From positions 1 to 6,560 of the forward strand of contig CANHKH010000189.1 in assembly GCA_947460165.1 (NCBI GenBank): a DNA stretch of 6,560 bases. Direction: 5' to 3'. Below are positions 1 through 6,560 of this stretch, piece by piece; position 1 is the stretch's first letter, and each line of letters starts with the position of its first letter. The notes under the pieces are model-generated. The model was not told the DNA's origin, did no database searches, and was given only the letters and a program-made list of their open reading frames with translations. The translations under genes and the position numbers were made by a program. This DNA is from Comamonadaceae bacterium. Lineage in GTDB: Bacteria; Pseudomonadota; Gammaproteobacteria; Burkholderiales; Burkholderiaceae_C.

Positions 1-27
1 GCCCCTCCGTTTTCAGCGAAACCCTCC

Positions 28-939
28 ATGGCAGTTTTCAGCATGACCGGTTATGCCGCGGTGCAGTCCAGCACCGACGCGGCAGACACCGGCGATTCAG
101 CGGGCGCCGCCGTGCGCCTGGGCCTGGAGATCAGGTCGGTCAACAGCCGCTTTTTGGACCTGGCTTTTCGCCTGCCCGACGAGTTACGCCAGGCTGAACC
201 GGCTTTGCGCGAGCTGATCACGCAGCAGATCAAGCGCGGCAAAATTGAGCTGCGCGCTGGCTTTGAAAGCCAGAGCAATGGCGCCGTCAAAGCGCCGAGC
301 ACGGCCACCTTGCAGCGGCTCAACGGGCTGCAAGACAACATCCGCGCCTGGCTGCCGCAGGCCCAGCCTTTGTCGGTGGCCGACGTGCTGCGCATGGCCA
401 ACCAAGAAGAGCGCTCACCGCAAGACCAGCAGCCGGCACTGGCGAAGCTGGCCAAACAAGCGCTCAAGGAGCTGCGCGCGGCCCGCGAGCGCGAAGGCGC
501 ACGCCTGGCGCACATGCTCACCGAGCGCACGGCGCAACTGCGGGCCTTGTCTGAGCAAGCCAAACCGCTGGTGCCGCAGCTGGTGGAGCAGCAAAAAAAC
601 AAATTTTTAGAGCGTTGGCGCGACGCCATGGCCCTGGCCGAGGGCAGCACCTTGCCCGAGGCCGCGCAAGACCGGGCGCTCTCAGAGGCCACGGCCTTTG
701 CCATCCGCATTGACGTGGCCGAAGAACTCACCCGCCTGGCCTCGCACCTGGACGAGATTGACCGGCTGCTGGCCGCCGGTGGCGAGTTGGGCAAGCGCCT
801 GGACTTTTTGATCCAGGAATTGCACCGCGAGGCCAACACCCTGGGTTCGAAGTCGGCCGCGCTGGAACTCACCCGCATTTCAGTGGACATGAAGGTCTTG
901 ATCGAGCAAATGCGCGAGCAGGTTCAAAACATCGAATAA
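28..939 (+). CDS. yicC: YicC family endoribonuclease
   Basis: 303 residues, slightly longer than E. coli YicC (about 287). The N-terminal YicC domain opens with MTGY (residues 6-9) and carries SVNSRFLD (37-44) and RGKIEL (70-75). The C-terminal domain (DUF1732 type) has DVAEEL (229-234), the signature LDFLIQELHREANTLGSKS (258-276) and the ending KVLIEQMREQVQNIE, nearly identical to E. coli. An extra loop rich in Ala/Asp/Ser/Gly (about 13-29) follows the first strand and explains the added length. Family members are reported to be RNA endonucleases involved in small-RNA turnover; no activity can be read from sequence alone. The start at 28 gives the usual five residues before MTGY; 43 is an alternative. 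No good Shine-Dalgarno is visible in the 27 bases before it. It heads a tight run with gmk and rpoZ, probably one operon that may begin outside the window. Confidence 0.95.
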   Translation: MAVFSMTGYAAVQSSTDAADTGDSAGAAVRLGLEIRSVNSRFLDLAFRLPDELRQAEPALRELITQQIKRGKIELRAGFESQSNGAVKAPSTATLQRLNGLQDNIRAWLPQAQPLSVADVLRMANQEERSPQDQQPALAKLAKQALKELRAAREREGARLAHMLTERTAQLRALSEQAKPLVPQLVEQQKNKFLERWRDAMALAEGSTLPEAAQDRALSEATAFAIRIDVAEELTRLASHLDEIDRLLAAGGELGKRLDFLIQELHREANTLGSKSAALELTRISVDMKVLIEQMREQVQNIE

Positions 940-954
940 CCCACCCCCACCCGC

Positions 955-1575
955 ATGGACTTTCCTGGAAACCTTTTTGTCGTGGCCGCCCCCAGCGGGG
1001 CTGGCAAGTCCAGCTTGGTCAAGGCCTTGCGAGAAATTGACGCGGGCGTGGCGCCCTCGGTCTCGCACACCACCCGGCCGCCGCGCGGCCAAGAAAAGCA
1101 CGGGCGCGAGTACTTTTTTCTTTCCAATGACGAATTCGACCGCATGGTCGAGCGCCAGGCTTTTGTGGAGTGGGCCCATGTGCACGGCCACCGCTACGGC
1201 ACGTCCAAGCAGGCCATCGAAGACCGCATCACGCACGGCGCAGACGTGATGCTGGAGATCGACTTTCAAGGCGCCATCAACATCAAAAAGATGTACAGCA
1301 ACGCGGTGCTGATTTTCATTTTGCCCCCCAGCTGGGAGGAACTCCGGGCCAGGCTGCAGCGCCGGGGCGAGGACAGCGCCGAGGTGATTGCGCTGCGCTT
1401 GCAAAACGCAGCGCTGGAGATGGCCCAGGCCAGGGAATTCGACTTCGTTATAATCAATGAACTTTTTGAACGCGCGGTTTTCGATTTGAAAACCATTGTT
1501 CATGCCCAGCGCCTCAAGTACGCAGCCCAACGACGCAGTCGAGCGGCCACCTTCGAAGCGCTGAACATTCCCTGA
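955..1575 (+). CDS. gmk: Guanylate kinase
   Basis: 206 residues, the normal length. It phosphorylates GMP (or dGMP) to the diphosphate using ATP, an essential cytoplasmic step in GTP and dGTP supply. The P-loop APSGAGKSS is at residues 12-20 with Lys18. GMP-site residues are in place: Ser37, Arg41 and Arg44 in SHTTRPPR, Tyr53, Glu72 and Tyr81 in the VEWAHVHGHRYGT stretch, and Asp103 in EIDFQGA. The lid follows with RLQRRGED (133-140). The start gives the expected short lead before the P-loop. The 15-base gap after yicC is almost all C and A with no purine-rich ribosome binding site, so translation may be coupled to yicC. Near the 3' end codon 166 is the rare ATA, which creates a perfect TATAAT at 1449-1454. 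In the stringent-response setting Gmk controls GDP/GTP, the substrates for ppGpp; in some bacteria it is itself inhibited by ppGpp. Confidence 0.98.
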   Translation: MDFPGNLFVVAAPSGAGKSSLVKALREIDAGVAPSVSHTTRPPRGQEKHGREYFFLSNDEFDRMVERQAFVEWAHVHGHRYGTSKQAIEDRITHGADVMLEIDFQGAINIKKMYSNAVLIFILPPSWEELRARLQRRGEDSAEVIALRLQNAALEMAQAREFDFVIINELFERAVFDLKTIVHAQRLKYAAQRRSRAATFEALNIP

Positions 1576-1605
1576 TTTGCACCACGCCCCCACCGGAGAT
1601 TCCTC

Positions 1606-1809
1606 ATGGCCCGCATCACTGTTGAAGACTGCCTGGAAAAAATCCCCAATCGCTTCCAATTGGTGTTGGCCGCCACCTACCGCGCACGCATGCTCAGCCA
1701 GGGCCACACGCCCAAGATTGAGAGCAAAAACAAGCCCGGCGTGACGGCCCTGCGAGAAATCGCAGAAGGCAAGATTGGCCTGGAAATGCTCAAGAAAGTG
1801 CCTCTTTGA
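1606..1809 (+). CDS. rpoZ: RNA polymerase omega subunit
   Basis: 67 residues, the short form usual in Comamonadaceae (E. coli omega is 91). It opens with MARITVEDCLEKIPNRF, the conserved omega N-terminus, and continues through LVLAATYRAR, which wraps the beta' C-terminal region. Omega helps beta' folding and assembly. In E. coli its extreme N-terminus (the MAR residues) contributes to ppGpp site 1 at the omega-beta' interface; the same residues are present here, so that site is probably kept (inference). A good ribosome binding site, GGAGA at 1595-1599, lies 6 bases before the ATG. It follows gmk by 30 bases and is followed by a strong intrinsic terminator, so it is likely the last gene of the yicC-gmk-rpoZ transcript. 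A -10-like element inside gmk may give it extra transcription. Confidence 0.98.
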   Translation: MARITVEDCLEKIPNRFQLVLAATYRARMLSQGHTPKIESKNKPGVTALREIAEGKIGLEMLKKVPL

Positions 1810-1846
1810 GCGCTGCTGGGCGCACTCCAGCGCATGGCTTCTTAGC

Positions 1847-1878
1847 AAAAAGCACCGCCCATGGCGGTGCTTTTTTTT
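1847..1878 (+). terminator. Intrinsic terminator after rpoZ
   Basis: A perfect 9-bp stem, AGCACCGCC (1851-1859) with GGCGGTGCT (1863-1871), encloses a CAT loop. It runs into eight T (1871-1878) and has an A tract before it (1847-1851). This is a textbook Rho-independent terminator 37 bases after the rpoZ stop. The preceding A tract means the minus strand also has a short T tract, so it could work in both directions. It separates rpoZ transcription from spoT, which starts 76 bases later. Confidence 0.93.
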
Positions 1879-1954
1879 GAGTGCTTGCCCACAGAGTGTC
1901 AGGACATGAAAGCCACAGTCACAAAGCTGCGGCACACGCGCTACATTTGAGGCC

Positions 1955-4195
<2,241 letters not shown>

Positions 4196-4202
4196 GACCT
4201 TC

Positions 4203-4221
4203 AAAAATGCCTTGGCTTTTT
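4203..4221. terminator. Possible weak bidirectional terminator between spoT and greB
   Basis: In the 104-base convergent gap, five A (4203-4207) and five T (4217-4221) flank GCC-TT-GGC, a small dyad giving a T run on either strand. The GC stem is only 3 bp with an impossible 2-base loop unless inner bases open, so the structure is weak. The location between convergent stops is right, but no stronger terminator is visible, so one or both genes may end by Rho or by collision. Confidence 0.3.
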
Positions 4222-4299
4222 CCCTTGTAGGAGTTGGCCTGCCGGCGATTCGTGTCGGTCAACGGCCCTCACCTCACGCAAAAAATCGCAGCAGGCTGG

Positions 4300-4863
4300 C
4301 TACTGGGAGCCCGCAGGTGCCGGGTATGTCACCTCCAACACCTCCAGCCTGTGCACGCCTTTGGGCGTGGGCAAGAGCACCTCGTCGCCCACGCGGGCTT
4401 TGGTCAGTGCCCGGGCCACGGGAGATATCCAGCTCACCTGCCCGGCCAGGCTGTCGGCTTCGTCAATGCCGGTGATGGTGATGCAGTGGCTCTGGCCGTC
4501 TTCGGTGAGGTAACGCACGGTGGCGCCAAAAAACACCTGGTCGCCACCATGATGCACCGACGGGTCGGTGACCTCGGCCTTTTCCAGGCGCTGGGTTAAA
4601 AAACGAATGCGCCTGTCGATTTCACGCAGGCGTTTTTTGCCGTAGTGGTAGTCGCCGTTTTCAGAGCGGTCGCCGTTGCTGGCCGCCCAATGCACCACCT
4701 CCACCATGCGGGGACGTTCGGTATCGATGAGTTCCATCAACTCGGCCCGCAGTCGGGCAAAGCCGGCGGGTGTGAGGTAGTTTTTGATGCCGGCAGGCAG
4801 CGGCGGCAAGCCAGGCTCGTCGTCCTCATCGCCGTCGCTCTCTTTGGTGAATGCTTTGCTCAT
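4300..4863 (-). CDS. greB: Transcript cleavage factor GreB
   Basis: 187 residues against 158 in E. coli. GreB enters the secondary channel of backtracked RNA polymerase and stimulates cleavage of the extruded RNA 3' end. The coiled-coil domain (about 27-100) has GDRSENGDYHYGKKRLREID (64-83), with Asp65 and Glu68 matching the tip acidic pair that coordinates the catalytic metal. The FKBP-like C-terminal domain begins near VFFGATV (110-116) and includes SPVARALTKARVGDEV (147-162). The DYHYGKKRLREIDRR wording separates GreB from GreA. An acidic N-terminal extension of about 25 residues (SDGDEDDEPGLPPLP) precedes the usual start; as recalled it is common in betaproteobacterial GreB. It lies 43 bases after the zinc-ribbon gene on the same strand and may be cotranscribed. 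The only Shine-Dalgarno-like run (GAGG) is about 16 bases upstream, while an extended -10-like TGCTATTCT ends 7 bases before the ATG, which raises the possibility of a leaderless transcript. Confidence 0.96.
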   Translation of the reverse strand: MSKAFTKESDGDEDDEPGLPPLPAGIKNYLTPAGFARLRAELMELIDTERPRMVEVVHWAASNGDRSENGDYHYGKKRLREIDRRIRFLTQRLEKAEVTDPSVHHGGDQVFFGATVRYLTEDGQSHCITITGIDEADSLAGQVSWISPVARALTKARVGDEVLLPTPKGVHRLEVLEVTYPAPAGSQ

Positions 4864-4906
4864 TCAAAAAAGAATAGCACCTCACCCCACAAGAGAGGCG
4901 GTGCGG

Positions 4907-5176
4907 TCAATCAAAGATCTCGCTCAGCCACGACTTGTGCTTTTTGTGGTGGTAGGACTGATGCTGTGGATGCGGCTGGCTCCAGCCCTGCGGCTGCGGC
5001 TGCGGCGGCCGCGCTGCAGGCTGGGAGGTCTGGGTTGGGCTGGCGCTGCGCTCGATGAGCTTGTCAAGCTCACCCCGGTCCAGCCACACGCCTCGGCACT
5101 GGGGGCAGTAATCAATTTCGACGCCCTGGCGCTCGGACATCACCAGCGCCTGGCTCTCGCAATGCGGACATTTCAT
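4907..5176 (-). CDS. Small zinc-ribbon protein (TFIIB-type zinc finger family)
   Basis: 89 residues from the ATG at 5176. The N-terminal half is a zinc ribbon: Cys3 and Cys6 in MKCPHC, then Cys24 and Cys27 in YCPQCRGVWLDRGELDKL, the typical wording of the zf-TFIIB (PF13453) family. Residues about 45-75 are a low-complexity Pro/Gln/Ser linker, followed by a His/Lys-rich stretch (HHKKHK, 76-81) and an ending WLSEIFD, a tail I recognise from family members. The function is unknown; nucleic-acid or protein binding is only a guess from the fold. The chosen start has GGGGA (5186-5182) five bases upstream; in-frame ATG 5182 and TTG 5188 are alternatives that would add 2 or 4 residues. It lies between alx and greB on the same strand, and a terminator hairpin ends only 18 bases before its start, so its leader probably contains that hairpin. 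Confidence 0.88.
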   Translation of the reverse strand: MKCPHCESQALVMSERQGVEIDYCPQCRGVWLDRGELDKLIERSASPTQTSQPAARPPQPQPQGWSQPHPQHQSYHHKKHKSWLSEIFD

Positions 5177-5194
5177 GGTCATCCCCAAAAGGTT

Positions 5195-5227
5195 AAAAAA
5201 AGCCCGCGTTGATGGTCATGTGCGGGC
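5195..5227 (-). terminator. Terminator hairpin between alx and the zinc-ribbon gene
   Basis: On the minus strand GCCCGC (5227-5222) pairs perfectly with GCGGGC (5207-5202), with a 14-base loop, followed by seven T (5201-5195). It lies about 50 bases after the alx stop and would end the alx transcript. The loop is long and the stem only 6 bp, so termination may be partial. A 10-bp inverted repeat overlapping its 3' arm offers a competing fold. Confidence 0.72.
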
Positions 5228-5253
5228 CATTTTCGGACCCAAGCCATCAACGC
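5206..5253 (-). repeat. 10-bp inverted repeat competing with the terminator
   Basis: CCATCAACGC (plus strand 5244-5253) and GCGTTGATGG (5206-5215) are perfect inverted copies 28 bases apart. As minus-strand RNA they form a 10-bp stem that takes the first two bases of the terminator 3' arm (5207-5206). Inside it, GGG-T-CC (5240-5235) can pair with GGCCC (5228-5224), which takes most of the terminator 5' arm. The two folds are therefore mutually exclusive. A regulatory role is inference. Confidence 0.6.
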
Positions 5254-5277
5254 CAATCGGTGCAGGATCAAATCTCC

Positions 5278-6240
5278 TCAGTGCTTGCTGCTTTGGTGCG
5301 GGCTGGTGCGCATGCTCAGGAACATGGTCACGGCCAAGATGGCGACCACCACGCCCAGCGAGATGGCCACCGGGATTTTGTAAATGTCGATGATCATCAT
5401 CTTGGTGCCAATGAAGACCAGCACCACGGCCAGACCATAGTTGAGCAGGTGAAAGCGGCTGGCCACGGCCTGCAGCAAAAAGAACATGGCACGCAGACCC
5501 AAGATGGCAAACACATTGCTGGTCAGCACGATAAAGGGGTCGGTGGTGATGGCGAAAATCGCTGGGATGGAGTCCACCGCAAAGATCACGTCGGTCAAGC
5601 CCACCAGGCAGATCACCATCAGCAAGGGCGTGGCGATTTTTTTGCCGTTTTCCATGGTGAAAAACTTCTCACCATCAAAGTTTTGGCTGACGGGCAAGAT
5701 TTTGCGCAAGAGCTTGAGCGCGGGGTTCTCGTCGAGGTCGGCCTCCTTGCCTGCGGCCCACCACATCTTCACGCCGGTGAGCACCAAAAAAGCGCCAAAG
5801 ACATACAAGATCCAATGGAACTGCGCGAGCAGCCAGCCACCGACAAGGATCATGATGCTGCGCAGCACGATGGCGCCGATGATGCCTATCATCAGCACCC
5901 GCTTTTGGTAAGCCGGTGGCACCGCAAAGTAGGTGAAGATCATCAAGAACACAAAGATGTTGTCGACGGCCAGGCTCTTTTCAATGAGGTAACCGGTCAA
6001 GAACTCCAGCGCCTTGGTGTTGGCGACGGCCACATCACCCGTGGTGTCTTTGACCGCCCACCAAAACAAACCGTTGAACAGGAAACTGATGGCCACCCAG
6101 ATCAGGGACCAATTCAGGGCCTCTTTGACCCCCACCTCGTGGGCACCTTGTTTTTTGAGAACCACAAAGTCCACAAACAATGCGGCCAGCACGATGACGA
6201 CAAAGACGAACCACAGCCACAGGGGCGCGATAGATTGCAT
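5278..6240 (-). CDS. alx: TerC-family membrane protein Alx, probable manganese exporter
   Basis: 320 residues, matching E. coli Alx (321) in length and along its whole sequence. It is an inner-membrane protein with roughly nine hydrophobic segments; clear ones lie near residues 7-28, 42-62, 78-106, 115-138, 142-160, 202-230, 236-258, 267-285 and 288-309. The two TerC signatures are EKSLAVDN (87-94) and DVIFAVDSIPA (217-227), whose acidic residues sit in membrane segments and are thought to serve metal transport. A charged cytoplasmic-type loop (about 163-200) divides the halves. E. coli Alx is linked to Mn export and alkaline response and is controlled by a manganese riboswitch; the same riboswitch lies directly upstream here, supporting the assignment. 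One oddity is Gly214, three residues before the second motif, where E. coli Alx has Glu. The ATG has AAGG (6253-6250) nine bases upstream. A close TerC paralogue of different substrate cannot be excluded. Confidence 0.93.
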   Translation of the reverse strand: MQSIAPLWLWFVFVVIVLAALFVDFVVLKKQGAHEVGVKEALNWSLIWVAISFLFNGLFWWAVKDTTGDVAVANTKALEFLTGYLIEKSLAVDNIFVFLMIFTYFAVPPAYQKRVLMIGIIGAIVLRSIMILVGGWLLAQFHWILYVFGAFLVLTGVKMWWAAGKEADLDENPALKLLRKILPVSQNFDGEKFFTMENGKKIATPLLMVICLVGLTDVIFAVDSIPAIFAITTDPFIVLTSNVFAILGLRAMFFLLQAVASRFHLLNYGLAVVLVFIGTKMMIIDIYKIPVAISLGVVVAILAVTMFLSMRTSPHQSSKH

Positions 6241-6243
6241 GGT

Positions 6244-6281
6244 AAAAAACCTTCAGCGGTGTTGAACAACACCCGCAAGGT
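6244..6281 (-). terminator. Riboswitch expression platform: terminator that also hides the alx ribosome binding site
   Basis: On the minus strand ACCTT (6281-6277) pairs with AAGGT (6253-6249). Inside, GC (6276-6275) pairs with GC (6257-6256), and GGTGTT (6273-6268) with AACACC (6263-6258) around a GTTC loop; G6274 and the TG at 6255-6254 bulge out. The stem runs straight into six T (6249-6244). The 5' arm uses CCTT, which belongs to the 3' strand of the aptamer (after GCAAGACC), so aptamer and terminator compete. The 3' arm contains AAGG, the alx Shine-Dalgarno. The hairpin could therefore block both elongation and translation when Mn is low, giving a Mn-on switch (inference). Confidence 0.8.
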
Positions 6282-6420
6282 CTTGCGTGATCGCGGCGCT
6301 GGGCCGGACCTGGCGAATCCGACAGGCAGCTGCTGCCACCTGTGTATTGACGGACTTCGCCGCCGGCACGGATCCTCATTGCATCAATGAAGACCTTGCC
6401 GGCTCGCTACTCCCCCTGGG
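6275..6420 (-). ncRNA. yybP-ykoY manganese riboswitch aptamer
   Basis: Read on the minus strand from 6420, the leader holds the hallmark GGGGAGTAGC (loop L1), the L3-like GTCAATACAC, and the 3' strand GCAAGACC, in the correct order. The intervening segments fold by eye as a four-way junction. P2 pairs GCCGGCA with TGCCGGC, extended inside by 10 bp closed by GATGC. P3 pairs GGCGAA with TTCGCC and TCCG with CGGA, topped by L3 and a CAGG/CCTG arm. P4 pairs GGTC with GATC and CGGC with GCCG. P1.2 is GCG with CGC; P1.1 is short (AGG with CCT). In known members Mn2+ binds between L1 and L3 and turns on Mn-efflux or TerC genes. The aptamer ends about 35 bases before the alx ATG, exactly the expected context. 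Confidence 0.93.
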
Positions 6421-6462
6421 GAAAAGAAGTGACGATGGTACATGGTTGCATCAAAGCCCCAG

Positions 6463-6490
6463 GTGTTAGAAGGACTTGTGCCATTGCCAA
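6463..6490 (-). promoter_or_regulatory. Candidate promoter for the alx leader
   Basis: On the minus strand TTGGCA (6490-6485) is followed after 16 bases by TAACAC (6468-6463). The -35 agrees well with TTGACA (5 of 6) but the -10 is poor (3 of 6). Transcription would start near 6456, about 35 bases before the riboswitch aptamer, which is a sensible position. It is the best candidate seen by eye, and weak. Confidence 0.22.
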
Positions 6491-6494
6491 GTCC
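6472..6494. repeat. Perfect 7-bp inverted repeat upstream of the alx leader
   Basis: GGACTTG (6472-6478) and CAAGTCC (6488-6494) are exact inverted copies with 9 bases between. It overlaps the candidate alx -35 element and has no T run, so it fits a protein-binding operator better than a terminator. The identity of any binder is unknown. Confidence 0.4.
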
Positions 6495-6560
6495 CTGCGA
6501 GCGGCACGAAGCGATTTGAATGGCTCAGAGCAAGTTCTATGGCAAAGGACCAAAAAATGA
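6495..6560 (+). other. Right-edge intergenic DNA with possible start of a divergent gene
   Basis: No coding region is visible here. At the very end, AAAGGA (6544-6549) is followed after seven bases by ATG (6557-6559), a well-spaced start for a plus-strand gene whose body lies outside the window. Only the initiation signal can be seen, so it may be chance. Confidence 0.25.

Noticed and set aside
51..890. 279-codon Ser/Arg-rich open frame opposite yicC
   Set aside because: Antisense shadow; yicC is conserved from end to end.
4212..4599. Plus-strand open frames after spoT (starts at 4212 and 4234)
   Set aside because: They overlap greB in antisense and show no family resemblance; greB is secure.
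4871..4910. Near-consensus -35 TTGACC (4910-4905, minus strand) as a greB promoter with TATTCT
   Set aside because: The spacing is 28 bases, far beyond the usable 16-18, and TTGACC is partly the end of the zinc-ribbon gene and its stop codon.
4970..5060. Repetitive GCTGCGG-like stretch
   Set aside because: It is explained by the Pro/Gln/Ala-rich linker of the zinc-ribbon protein; no independent repeat unit.
5209..6390. 393-codon open frame on the plus strand opposite alx
   Set aside because: Antisense to an intact TerC protein and crossing the riboswitch; His/Gln/Asp-rich translation typical of a reverse-complement shadow.

Overview
The window is ordinary, well-kept chromosomal sequence from a GC-rich betaproteobacterium. 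It is most likely in Burkholderiales, and the 67-residue omega subunit, the N-terminally extended GreB and the protein wording suggest Comamonadaceae (Limnohabitans/Rhodoferax-like). That placement is a recognition judgement, not a database result. All seven protein genes look intact. There is no sign of mobile DNA, CRISPR or tRNA/rRNA genes.

Left half, + strand: yicC (RNase-like YicC), gmk (guanylate kinase) and rpoZ (RNA polymerase omega) are closely packed with gaps of 15 and 30 bases. A strong intrinsic terminator follows, then spoT/rsh, a bifunctional (p)ppGpp synthetase/hydrolase. This is the familiar betaproteobacterial stringent-response cluster. Gmk handles the guanine nucleotides, omega forms part of a ppGpp site on RNA polymerase, and SpoT makes and destroys ppGpp.

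Right half, - strand (read right to left): a yybP-ykoY-type manganese riboswitch with an intrinsic-terminator expression platform, then alx (TerC-family membrane protein, linked to Mn export), a terminator hairpin, a short zinc-ribbon protein, and greB (transcript cleavage factor). greB converges on spoT. GreB acts in the RNA polymerase secondary channel, so it fits the transcription-control theme of the left half.

No wholly new system was found. The best leads are regulatory: (1) the riboswitch leader of alx, whose terminator stem also holds the alx ribosome binding site and has a third competing pairing; (2) a terminator lying only 18 bases before the zinc-ribbon start, with a perfect 10-bp competing inverted repeat, which looks like a leader attenuator; (3) a perfect TATAAT inside gmk ahead of rpoZ; (4) a Glu-to-Gly change in a membrane motif of Alx. 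Bases 6421-6560 hold no gene except a possible start codon at the very edge.
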